A DNA stretch of 5,099 bases from Eggerthellales bacterium UBA948 (GTDB lineage Bacteria > Actinomycetota > Coriobacteriia > Coriobacteriales > UBA8131). Made by a program: the position numbers and the translations under genes. Of this stretch, positions 1 to 5,099 are shown one piece after another. Within the stretch, counting starts at the first letter, position 1. Every line of letters begins with the position of its first letter. The stretch spans positions 1-5,099 of the forward strand of contig DBCW01000145.1 of assembly GCA_002293265.1 (NCBI GenBank). Reading direction: 5' to 3'. The notes under the pieces are model-generated. The model was not told where the DNA came from. It did not search any database and saw only the letters and a program-made list of their open reading frames with translations.

Positions 1-215
1 CCTTGCCAACCGGTGGCACCGCCCGTTTTGCCAGCCCGCTTTCGGTAGATGATTTTGTTAAGCGCACCAATATCATCAATTACTCTTTGGTCGCATTGGC
101 AAAGGACAGCAATATGATCAAAGCTATCGCAAATGCCGAAGGGCTTTGGGCGCATGCCAAAGCTATAGATATCAGATTTGAGACCAGAGATGTAGAAGAA
201 GACGAGGCCGAGTAA
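1..215 (+). CDS. hisD: Histidinol dehydrogenase, C-terminal fragment (5' end outside window)
   Basis: HisD carries out the last two steps of histidine synthesis, the NAD-dependent oxidation of L-histidinol to L-histidinal and then to histidine, in the cytoplasm and with a bound zinc. Only the last 70 codons are here; the first full codon is at base 3. The fragment begins with the family block [20 protein letters not shown], which in complete proteins follows the GPxHV segment. The later block [13 protein letters not shown] contains His51 of the fragment (bases 153-155). It aligns with the zinc-ligand histidine near the C-terminus of E. coli HisD (His419 there). A short acidic tail (DVEEDEAE) follows and looks like an ordinary variable end. 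The TTG at base 3 is an internal leucine codon, not a start. hisC follows after 38 bp, as expected in a his operon. Confidence 0.95.
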   Translation, partial: LPTGGTARFASPLSVDDFVKRTNIINYSLVALAKDSNMIKAIANAEGLWAHAKAIDIRFETRDVEEDEAE

Positions 216-253
216 AAATAAGTGGAAAACAAGATAGTAGAGGCAAGAAGCTA

Positions 254-1360
254 ATGCGCACGGTTAGACCAACATCACCAAATCTGAATAATCTAGTGGC
301 ATATGATCCAAAATATCTGCCTGCAAAGATTTATTTAAATGCCAATGAAAGCCCATACGGTCCGCCAAGTGGTGCAATTAAGCAGCTCTCAGATGCAGTG
401 ACGAATCAAATGTTTCACCGCTATCCGGATCCGCTTGCCAAGCAGTTGCGAGCCAGGATCGCATCTATACATGGTTTGGATCCCGAAAACATATTACTTG
501 GCAATGGTGGCGACGAGTTATTGCTGGATATTTTACTGGCTTATGGCGGCTTTGGTAGAAAACTACTGACAGCGCCACCATCGTTTTCGTCATATGAAAT
601 CGATGCCAAGCTAACCGGTACAGAGTTGGTAGAAATTCCGCGAGTGATTTTTCATGACGATGGGGCGGGTCAAGCAAAGATGGGAGTTGACGAGTCAGCC
701 GTCATAGACAGACTGTCAAAGGGTGATATCGATGTGGTTATGCTCACTTCGCCAAACAACCCCACCGGTGATGTTTTGACAAAGGACTTCATCACCAGTT
801 TGCTTAACGCTTCAGATTCCTTGGTGCTCATAGATCAGGCATACATTGATTTTTCGCAGCCCAAATATGATGCAACAAAGCTGTTGGAAGAACACGAAAA
901 CCTTGTAATACTGCGAACATTTTCAAAAGCATATGCTCTTGCCGGTATCAGATTGGGTTATCTACTTGCTTCCAAGCAGGTAATTGAAGAGTTTTGCAAG
1001 GTACGACAACCGTATTCTGTGGATATATTTTCGGTGCTAGCCGCAATGGCGGTATTAGACGAGATGGCTGAGATAGAAAAACAAGTTGCTGAAAGCATAG
1101 ATGAGCGAGAGCGTATTATTAAAGTGCTAGATGCACTGGATGGCGTTATGGTGTTTGAAAGCCAGGCAAACTTTATTTTGTTTAAAGCGAAAAACGCCGG
1201 TCTTATTTGGCAAAGACTATATGATGAATACGGTATATTGCTCCGGGATTTTTCCGCTGCTGAACATCTTGTGGATTGCTTGCGTGTAAGCGTAGGTACG
1301 CCATCAGAAAATGATGAATTTCTGGTTGCTTTAAGTACGATTCTTGAGCAAGAGAAGTAG
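254..1360 (+). CDS. hisC: Histidinol-phosphate aminotransferase
   Basis: HisC is a PLP-dependent class I/II (fold type I) aminotransferase. It converts imidazole acetol phosphate plus glutamate to L-histidinol phosphate and 2-oxoglutarate. At 368 residues it has the usual full length. Visible family motifs, in order: NESPYGPP (31-38), RYPDP (56-60), GNGGDELL (83-90), SPNNPTG (166-172, with the cofactor-contacting Asn169), IDQAYIDF (193-200, with Asp194 and Tyr197), RTFSKAYALAGIRLGY (221-236, with Lys225 as the Schiff-base lysine and Arg233 as a likely phosphate contact), and CLRVSVGTP (342-350, with Arg344 for the carboxylate). The motif usually reads DEAY; here it is DQAY, which does not remove a known catalytic residue. 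The ATG is preceded by GAGG at 240-243. hisB starts 8 nt after the stop. Class I/II aminotransferases can be promiscuous, but the motifs and operon context make HisC secure. Confidence 0.97.
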   Translation: MRTVRPTSPNLNNLVAYDPKYLPAKIYLNANESPYGPPSGAIKQLSDAVTNQMFHRYPDPLAKQLRARIASIHGLDPENILLGNGGDELLLDILLAYGGFGRKLLTAPPSFSSYEIDAKLTGTELVEIPRVIFHDDGAGQAKMGVDESAVIDRLSKGDIDVVMLTSPNNPTGDVLTKDFITSLLNASDSLVLIDQAYIDFSQPKYDATKLLEEHENLVILRTFSKAYALAGIRLGYLLASKQVIEEFCKVRQPYSVDIFSVLAAMAVLDEMAEIEKQVAESIDERERIIKVLDALDGVMVFESQANFILFKAKNAGLIWQRLYDEYGILLRDFSAAEHLVDCLRVSVGTPSENDEFLVALSTILEQEK

Positions 1361-1368
1361 GGAATAAC

Positions 1369-1956
1369 ATGCGAGAAACTGCGATCAACAGAACAACAAA
1401 AGAAACTGACATCACGCTTACCATTGCCCTTGAAGGAATGGGCACCACTAATATAGAAACAGGCGTAGCTTTTTTTGATCATATGCTTGAAGCTTTTGGC
1501 CGCCACGGATTATTTGATTTGAGCGTAAAAGCCATAGGTGACTTGGATGTAGATGCTCACCACACAGTCGAAGATGTAGGTATCGTTCTCGGTCAGGCGA
1601 TAGCCCAAGCCTTAGGTGACAAAAAAGGCATCAAGCGTTTTGGTGATGCGATCGTGCCTATGGATGAGGCGTTGGTGCTTGCAGCTGTAGATGTAAGTGG
1701 TCGCGGACAATTGCACTGGAGTGTTTCGTTGCCGATAGAGTTTATCGGCAATTTTGATACGACTCTGTTTAAAGAGTTTTTAATCGCCTTGGCAACAAAT
1801 GCCGGTATTACCTTACATGTGCGCTCACTTGCCGGAGAGAACTCGCACCATATCTTAGAGGCTGCTGCTAAAGCAACGGCGCGAGCTTTGAGCGAGGCTG
1901 TAACACTGGATAGCAAGGTTGGCGACCGCATTCCTTCCACCAAGGGCGTGATCTGA
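1369..1956 (+). CDS. hisB: Imidazoleglycerol-phosphate dehydratase (monofunctional)
   Basis: This enzyme dehydrates imidazole glycerol phosphate to imidazole acetol phosphate, the substrate of HisC. It is a metal-dependent (Mn) enzyme that forms large oligomers in the cytoplasm. The 195-residue product is the dehydratase domain alone, without the N-terminal histidinol-phosphatase domain of the enterobacterial fusion, so that phosphatase must come from another gene. Seen motifs are TKET (10-13), FFDHML (35-40), DAHHTVEDVG (62-71, with His64, His65 and Glu68), MDEAL (98-102), NSHHILEAAAKA (158-169, with His160, His161 and Glu164) and the closing PSTKGVI. The two HHxxxE motifs supply the metal ligands. 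SGRG (110-113) replaces the more common SGRP. The Shine-Dalgarno AGGGA (1359-1363) overlaps the hisC stop and lies 5 nt before the ATG. The TGA stop overlaps the hisA ATG. Confidence 0.97.
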   Translation: MRETAINRTTKETDITLTIALEGMGTTNIETGVAFFDHMLEAFGRHGLFDLSVKAIGDLDVDAHHTVEDVGIVLGQAIAQALGDKKGIKRFGDAIVPMDEALVLAAVDVSGRGQLHWSVSLPIEFIGNFDTTLFKEFLIALATNAGITLHVRSLAGENSHHILEAAAKATARALSEAVTLDSKVGDRIPSTKGVI

Positions 1957-2684
1957 TGCAGCTGTTTCCGGCAATAGATCTGCTTGATGGCAAAGTGGTA
2001 CGTTTGGCGCAAGGCGACTACGATGCTGTAACTCGATACAGTGATGACCCTGTAAGCCAAGCCCTACAATTTAAAGAGCAAGGCGCAAAATGGATACATG
2101 TGGTAGATCTTAATGGTGCTCGTAGCGGAGATGCCACAAATAGCAAGGTTATAAGAGATATTGTTGAGCGTTCAGGGCTAAGTGTTGAGGTGGGTGGCGG
2201 CATACGCTCGCTTGAAGTCATCGAACGCTATGCAAAAATGGGTGCAGCGCGTTTGGTCATTGGCACCAAGCTTGTCACCGATCCTGACTTTGCCAAACAG
2301 GCGGCAGCGACCTATGGTGATTTGATATGTGCCGGAGTTGATGCTCGCGATGGGATAGTGGCAATTCAAGGTTGGCGTGAAGGCAGTACCACCCGAGACA
2401 TTGAGCTTATCGAAGAGCTTAAATCATGGGGCATTCAACACTTGGTATATACCGATATAGCCAAAGACGGAATGCAGACCGGAATTGACGCCAAAGCTTA
2501 TGAGCGGATTGCTCAGGCAGCCGGATTTGCTGTTACGGCATCCGGGGGCATCTCCACACTTGAAGATTTAACAAGTTTGGCTGCACTTGGAGATAATATT
2601 GTAGAGGCTGCGATAACCGGACGTGCAATTTATGAAGGTAATTTTACGGTCAAAGAGGCCGTCATTTTGTTGGCAAGTGCGTAG
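1956..2684 (+). CDS. hisA: ProFAR isomerase: 1-(5-phosphoribosyl)-5-[(5-phosphoribosylamino)methylideneamino]imidazole-4-carboxamide isomerase
   Basis: HisA catalyses the Amadori rearrangement of ProFAR to PRFAR, the substrate of HisF. It is a cytoplasmic (beta/alpha)8 barrel with two phosphate-binding sites. The 242-residue length is normal. Asp8 (FPAIDLLDGKVVRL) and Asp129 (AGVDARDG) match the catalytic aspartates. Thr166 in VYTDIAKDGM also fits the active site. Phosphate-binding glycines are seen in EVGGGIR (78-84), VIGTK (101-105) and ASGGIS (195-200), and near ITGRAIYEG (220-228). The EVGGGIR loop is of the ordinary HisA kind rather than the ELSGGIR type of the dual HisA/TrpF enzyme PriA, so a plain HisA is favoured; sequence alone cannot exclude some TrpF activity. 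The start overlaps the hisB stop (TGATG), with AAGGG at 1942-1946, so translation is probably coupled. hisH, which often precedes this gene, is absent. Confidence 0.96.
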   Translation: MQLFPAIDLLDGKVVRLAQGDYDAVTRYSDDPVSQALQFKEQGAKWIHVVDLNGARSGDATNSKVIRDIVERSGLSVEVGGGIRSLEVIERYAKMGAARLVIGTKLVTDPDFAKQAAATYGDLICAGVDARDGIVAIQGWREGSTTRDIELIEELKSWGIQHLVYTDIAKDGMQTGIDAKAYERIAQAAGFAVTASGGISTLEDLTSLAALGDNIVEAAITGRAIYEGNFTVKEAVILLASA

Positions 2685-2708
2685 CAAATCTAAGGAGTAC
2701 GAGTAAGT

Positions 2709-3476
2709 ATGAGTTTTAAACGTGTGATCCCATGCCTGGACGTTAAAGAGGGTAGGGTTGTAAAAGGTGTCAACTTTGTAAACATGCGCGATGTTGGCGA
2801 TCCGGTAGAGCTGGCGGCATTTTACGCCGAAGAAGGTGCTGATGAGGTAGTCTTTCTCGATATTACCGCCACAATAGAGAATAGACCAACTGTAATTAAG
2901 ATGGCATCACGTGCCAGTCAGCAACTCAACATACCTTATATCGTTGGCGGTGGTTTTAAAGAGCTTAGCGATATGCGCTCGATGATCACCGCGGGTGCCG
3001 ACAAGATAAGCATAGGTACTGCGGCAGTACGCAGCCCCGAGCTTATTACTGCTGCCTCAGATGCTTTTGGCAAAAAGTCGATAATATGCGCAGTTGATGC
3101 CAAACAGGTGAAAGGTGCAGGTGACAAGTGGCTCGTTTACATCAATGGTGGTCAGTTGGCAACTGATATTGATGTCGTAGCGTGGGCTCAAGAAGTTGAG
3201 CGTCGCGGAGCCGGCGAGATACTGCTAACTTCGATGGACAGAGACGGTGCAAAGGACGGTTTTGACCTGGCGCTGACCAGAGCGGTGGCTCGTGCGGTTA
3301 ATATCCCTGTTACAGCAAGTGGTGGTGTGGGTAAAATAGAGCATTTTGCCGAAGGTATCTTGGAAGGCGAAGCAGACGCAGTACTGGCTGCCAGCGTGTT
3401 TCACTTTGGTGAACTGACCATCCGCGAAGTCAAGCAATACATGAAAAGCCAAGGAATTGAAGTAAATCTAGATTAG
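2709..3476 (+). CDS. hisF: Imidazole glycerol phosphate synthase cyclase subunit HisF
   Basis: HisF is the synthase half of IGP synthase. Using ammonia delivered by the glutaminase HisH, it converts PRFAR to imidazole glycerol phosphate and AICAR; AICAR feeds back to purine synthesis. At 255 residues it is a full (beta/alpha)8 barrel. The catalytic pair Asp11 ([14 protein letters not shown]) and Asp130 (CAVDAK) is present. So are Lys19, VGGGF (79-83), [14 protein letters not shown] (167-180), ASGGVGK (203-209) and AASVFHF (227-233). Arg5, Glu46, Lys99 and Glu170 match the salt-bridge gate of the ammonia channel known from Thermotoga HisF, and Asp98 matches a HisH-contacting residue. Oddities: SIGTAAV (101-107) has Gly where HisF normally has Asn, and DRDGAK (177-182) has Ala where Thr is usual. 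AGGAG at 2693-2697 lies 11 nt before the ATG, rather far; GAG at 2701-2703 may help. Confidence 0.96.
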   Translation: MSFKRVIPCLDVKEGRVVKGVNFVNMRDVGDPVELAAFYAEEGADEVVFLDITATIENRPTVIKMASRASQQLNIPYIVGGGFKELSDMRSMITAGADKISIGTAAVRSPELITAASDAFGKKSIICAVDAKQVKGAGDKWLVYINGGQLATDIDVVAWAQEVERRGAGEILLTSMDRDGAKDGFDLALTRAVARAVNIPVTASGGVGKIEHFAEGILEGEADAVLAASVFHFGELTIREVKQYMKSQGIEVNLD

Positions 3477-3488
3477 GGATTCAAGTAA

Positions 3489-3803
3489 ATGACGCAGATT
3501 CAACTTAAATACGATGCCCATGGGCTTATACCTGCAGTTGTGCAGCAGTTTGATACCAAAGAGGTGTTGATGTTGGCCTACATGAACGAGCAGTCTTTGC
3601 GTCTTACTCAAGAGACAAAAACCACTTGGTTTTGGAGTCGCAGCAGAGGCGAACTTTGGAACAAAGGCGCAACCAGTGGTAATTATCAACATGTAAAAGA
3701 GATCCGTTATGACTGCGACGAAGACTGTTTACTGGTATTAGTAAACAGCGTTGGGCCGGCATGTCATACGGGTAATAATAGTTGCTTTTATAGGGAGTTA
3801 TAA
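3489..3803 (+). CDS. hisI: Phosphoribosyl-AMP cyclohydrolase
   Basis: HisI hydrolyses the purine ring of phosphoribosyl-AMP to give ProFAR, the substrate of HisA, and needs zinc and magnesium. The 104-residue product is the stand-alone cyclohydrolase domain. Diagnostic motifs are [12 protein letters not shown] (49-60), SGNYQ (63-67), [10 protein letters not shown] (73-82) and [12 protein letters not shown] (89-100). Cys76, Cys92 and Cys99 correspond to the zinc ligands, and Asp75, Asp77 and Asp79 to the magnesium site. All key residues are intact. The Shine-Dalgarno AGGGA (3475-3479) overlaps the hisF TAG stop and is 9 nt from the ATG. hisE follows after a single base in a different frame, so this is not the HisIE fusion found in many other bacteria. 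Confidence 0.97.
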   Translation: MTQIQLKYDAHGLIPAVVQQFDTKEVLMLAYMNEQSLRLTQETKTTWFWSRSRGELWNKGATSGNYQHVKEIRYDCDEDCLLVLVNSVGPACHTGNNSCFYREL

Positions 3804-3804
3804 C

Positions 3805-4122
3805 ATGGGCGAGCGTACAGAAAATGTAATTGATAGCGATTTTGGGCAGACTATCAATGAGCTGTCACGGATCATAAAAACTCGTCGCAGCTCTGATCCT
3901 GAGCAGAGTTATACTGCCAAGTTGTTAACCCAACCGGTCGAAAAGCTGTATAAAAAAGTCGGCGAAGAAACGTTAGAGATTATAATGGCTGCTAAAGACA
4001 ACGACCATGATCATATTCGCTACGAAGCGGCTGACCTGCTATACCATTTATTAGTTTTATTGGAGTTAAAAGAAATAACTCTCGAGGAATTGGCCGGAGA
4101 GCTTCGTGCACGTATGGTCTAA
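3805..4122 (+). CDS. hisE: Phosphoribosyl-ATP pyrophosphohydrolase
   Basis: HisE removes pyrophosphate from phosphoribosyl-ATP to give phosphoribosyl-AMP, the second step of the pathway. It is a small, all-alpha, magnesium-dependent enzyme of the MazG/all-alpha NTP pyrophosphatase superfamily. The 105-residue product has SYTAKLL (35-41), KKVGEETLEIIMAAK (50-64, with the metal-binding pattern Glu54-Glu55-x-x-Glu58) and YEAADLLYHLLVLL (73-86, with Glu74 and Asp77). The C-terminal LEELAGELRARM is also typical. The frame stays open upstream to an ATG at 3751, but those extra codons lie inside hisI and do not resemble HisE. The ATG at 3805 has GGGAG (3792-3796) 8 nt upstream and gives the normal N-terminus, so it was chosen. 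This is the last his gene of the unit. Confidence 0.96.
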   Translation: MGERTENVIDSDFGQTINELSRIIKTRRSSDPEQSYTAKLLTQPVEKLYKKVGEETLEIIMAAKDNDHDHIRYEAADLLYHLLVLLELKEITLEELAGELRARMV

Positions 4123-4127
4123 GCAAG

Positions 4128-4143
4128 TGCCGATTACCCGGCA
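4128..4143 (+). terminator. Weak hairpin after hisE, possible end of the his transcript
   Basis: TGCCG (4128-4132) pairs with CGGCA (4139-4143) around a 6-nt loop, just after the hisE stop. The stem is only 5 bp and is followed by AAACTTAT rather than a run of T, so it is not a convincing intrinsic terminator. It may cause pausing or protect the 3' end, or be chance. No better terminator is visible in the 109-bp gap. Confidence 0.2.
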
Positions 4144-4159
4144 AACTTATAACAATTCG

Positions 4160-4185
4160 TTTACAGGTAAGAAATAGCGTATACT
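4160..4185 (+). promoter_or_regulatory. Candidate promoter for the downstream membrane-protein pair
   Basis: TATACT (4180-4185) matches the housekeeping -10 consensus TATAAT at five of six positions, and lies about 47 bp before the ATG at 4232. TTTACA (4160-4165) is a good -35 match, but the spacer is only 14 nt, shorter than the usual 16-18. TTCGTT (4156-4161) would give 18 nt but is a poor match. The position in the largest intergenic gap of the window supports a new transcription start. The -10 call is fair and the -35 uncertain. Confidence 0.4.
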
Positions 4186-4231
4186 GTCATTATTCAAAAA
4201 TGTAGTAGTTTGACGAACGCAACGGAGTAAT

Positions 4232-4603
4232 ATGGCTCAAGAGAATAAGCCTCGGTTCTCACATATAACTGTTGGGCAAAGCCCGGTTGAAGAGGCAACA
4301 CATACTGATGAAGAAGTAATTACAATAGGTGCTATTGATGATAGCAGCGAAGAGATCAAGATCACAGAGACGGCGTCCGGTTTATCCGGAAACGATGAGT
4401 CGCTTGAATCGCAGACTTCGGTTGCGGCATCTCATAACAGCAACAGAGATGATGAGTCATCAAAGCACAGTAAGGACGAGATAGACTATTCAGATCTGGG
4501 TGGTCCAATGCCGGTAGCACAAAAGATCGTTTTAGCGTGCTGTGTAGTTGGATTTATAGTAGCAATAGTGCTGGTGGTATGGTTTTGGAGTTCCCCACAG
4601 TAA
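4232..4603 (+). CDS. Hypothetical acidic protein with C-terminal membrane anchor
   Basis: I do not recognise this 123-residue protein as a named family. Residues 1-95 are hydrophilic and rich in Ser, Glu, Asp and Thr, with no hydrophobic core, so this part is probably disordered. Residues 99-119 (from IVLACCVVGF to VVWFWS) form one strong transmembrane helix, with SSPQ remaining after it. There is no N-terminal signal peptide. The expected topology is a cytoplasmic N-terminal part held by a C-terminal anchor, much like a tail-anchored protein. The segment DYSDLGGPMPVAQK (85-98) just before the helix is the least disordered-looking part and may be the conserved motif. GGAG (4224-4227) lies 4 nt before the ATG, supporting the start. 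The next gene begins 19 bp downstream and also encodes a single-helix membrane protein, so the two may act together. The function is unknown. Confidence 0.8.
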   Translation: MAQENKPRFSHITVGQSPVEEATHTDEEVITIGAIDDSSEEIKITETASGLSGNDESLESQTSVAASHNSNRDDESSKHSKDEIDYSDLGGPMPVAQKIVLACCVVGFIVAIVLVVWFWSSPQ

Positions 4604-4622
4604 TCATTGATTGGAGACTAAC

Positions 4623-5099
4623 ATGAGTGCTGAGAACAGAGAAACTGATTACAATTTGGGGGGACAAGAACAATTGAAGAAATCAAAACGATCAAAGATC
4701 CTTTTGATCATTGTCATAGTGATACTTCTGGCTGCTTTAGGAGCTTTGGTTTATTTTGGCTATACGATACTGACTGAAGGATCAAATAAACCAACCTCAG
4801 GCATAACCGGCACTCAAAATCTCACCGACAGCGAAGTGACGGATATGACCGCTCCCGGTAAAGTTGAGATCGAGACAACAACGATCCCCAACCTGGCCTC
4901 TCTGTTTGGTCTGACCACAGAAGAAGTGACTTCAAAACTAGGCTCAGACTTCCAGCTAAAATCATCATCACCAACAACTGACAGCACAAATACTGCAATT
5001 AAGCAGATTGCTACTTTTACGTACAATCCAAAAGTCAGCGGTGACTCAGAAAGTGCTTCGAGTGCTACTTTGCCAACTGAGTCTATTTACGCGTCTCTT
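4623..5099 (+). CDS. Hypothetical membrane-anchored extracytoplasmic protein (3' end outside window)
   Basis: The frame is open from the ATG at 4623 to the window end, giving 159 codons with no stop. GGAG at 4613-4616, 6 nt before the ATG, supports the start. Residues 1-25 are hydrophilic and end in a basic cluster (KKSKRSK, 19-25). Residues 26-50 (from ILLIIVIVILLAALGA to the TIL before TEGSN) form one transmembrane helix. By the positive-inside rule the rest lies outside the cytoplasm. There is no lipobox cysteine and no clear signal-peptidase site, so the helix is probably an uncleaved anchor. Residues 51-85 are a Ser/Thr/Gly-rich linker. From about residue 86 a folded segment seems to begin (IPNLASLFGLTTEEVTSKLG), then more Ser/Thr-rich sequence. 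The start of that segment slightly recalls PASTA-type or LG-motif repeats, but I cannot assign it. It is probably co-transcribed with the gene 19 bp upstream. The function is unknown. Confidence 0.8.
   Translation, partial: MSAENRETDYNLGGQEQLKKSKRSKILLIIVIVILLAALGALVYFGYTILTEGSNKPTSGITGTQNLTDSEVTDMTAPGKVEIETTTIPNLASLFGLTTEEVTSKLGSDFQLKSSSPTTDSTNTAIKQIATFTYNPKVSGDSESASSATLPTESIYASL
4690..4709. repeat. Small inverted repeat inside the anchor coding region
   Basis: GATCAAA (4690-4696) and TTTGATC (4703-4709) are perfect 7-bp inverted arms around a 6-nt spacer that itself holds a GATC. It lies where the basic cluster meets the membrane helix of the second membrane-protein gene. It could fold in the mRNA or bind a protein, but coding constraint (Lys and Ile codons) may explain it. 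Confidence 0.3.

Noticed and set aside
216..253. Internal promoter between hisD and hisC
   Set aside because: The 38-bp gap shows no -10 or -35 pair, only a ribosome binding site; simple operon spacing explains it.
958..1506. Long open frame on the - strand (182 codons) across the hisC-hisB junction
   Set aside because: It lies wholly antisense to two well-supported enzymes, its product is Ser-rich and resembles no family, and it ignores the real gene boundary; it is a shadow of the + strand codons.
1593..2060. Open frame on the - strand (155 codons) across hisB-hisA
   Set aside because: It is antisense to hisB and the start of hisA, with no ribosome binding site or recognisable motif; a shadow frame.
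1956..2684. HisA as a bifunctional PriA (HisA plus TrpF), considered because of a possible actinobacterial origin
   Set aside because: The loop reads EVGGGIR, as in ordinary HisA, rather than the ELSGGIR type seen in PriA; nothing positive supports the dual function.
3751..3804. An upstream ATG that would extend hisE by 18 codons into hisI
   Set aside because: The added residues do not look like HisE and overlap the zinc-ligand region of hisI, while the ATG at 3805 has its own Shine-Dalgarno and gives the standard length.
4210..4215. TTGACG as a -35 element
   Set aside because: At normal spacing its -10 would fall inside the gene starting at 4232, after its ribosome binding site, so it could not drive that gene.

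Overview
The window holds the distal part of a histidine biosynthesis operon, followed by the start of an unrelated pair of small membrane-protein genes. Every gene lies on the + strand. Base composition is moderate, with no strong G/C bias at third codon positions. Shine-Dalgarno sequences are clear (AGGGA, GGAG), hisB lacks a phosphatase domain, and hisI and hisE are separate genes. The two downstream proteins have single-helix anchors and no outer-membrane signals. Together this suggests a monoderm (Gram-positive type) bacterium, perhaps a moderate-GC actinobacterium such as a Coriobacteriia relative, or a clostridium. The placement is inference and is weak.

Region 1 (1-4122): the his genes run hisD (3' end only), hisC, hisB, hisA, hisF, hisI, hisE. 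Gaps are 38, 8, -1, 24, 12 and 1 nt, so this is one tightly packed transcription unit with likely translational coupling. These genes cover most steps from phosphoribosyl-ATP to histidine. HisE and HisI open the phosphoribosyl-ATP ring, HisA isomerises ProFAR to PRFAR, HisF makes imidazole glycerol phosphate (IGP), HisB dehydrates it, HisC transaminates, and HisD performs the final oxidations. hisG would be expected upstream, outside the window. The striking gap is hisH, the glutaminase partner of HisF, which commonly sits between hisB and hisA. Here hisB and hisA overlap by one base. HisF nevertheless keeps the residues linked to the ammonia channel and to HisH contact, while differing at some normally very conserved active-site positions.

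Region 2 (4123-4231): a 109-bp intergenic region with a weak hairpin, a candidate promoter and a good ribosome binding site. It marks the end of the his operon and probably the start of a new unit.

Region 3 (4232-5099): two genes 19 bp apart, neither recognised as a named family. The first encodes an acidic, apparently disordered protein with a C-terminal membrane anchor. The second, cut by the window end, encodes a protein with an N-terminal anchor and a Ser/Thr-rich extracytoplasmic part. They are probably co-transcribed and may work together at the membrane. No RNA genes, CRISPR arrays, insertion sequences or attachment sites were seen.
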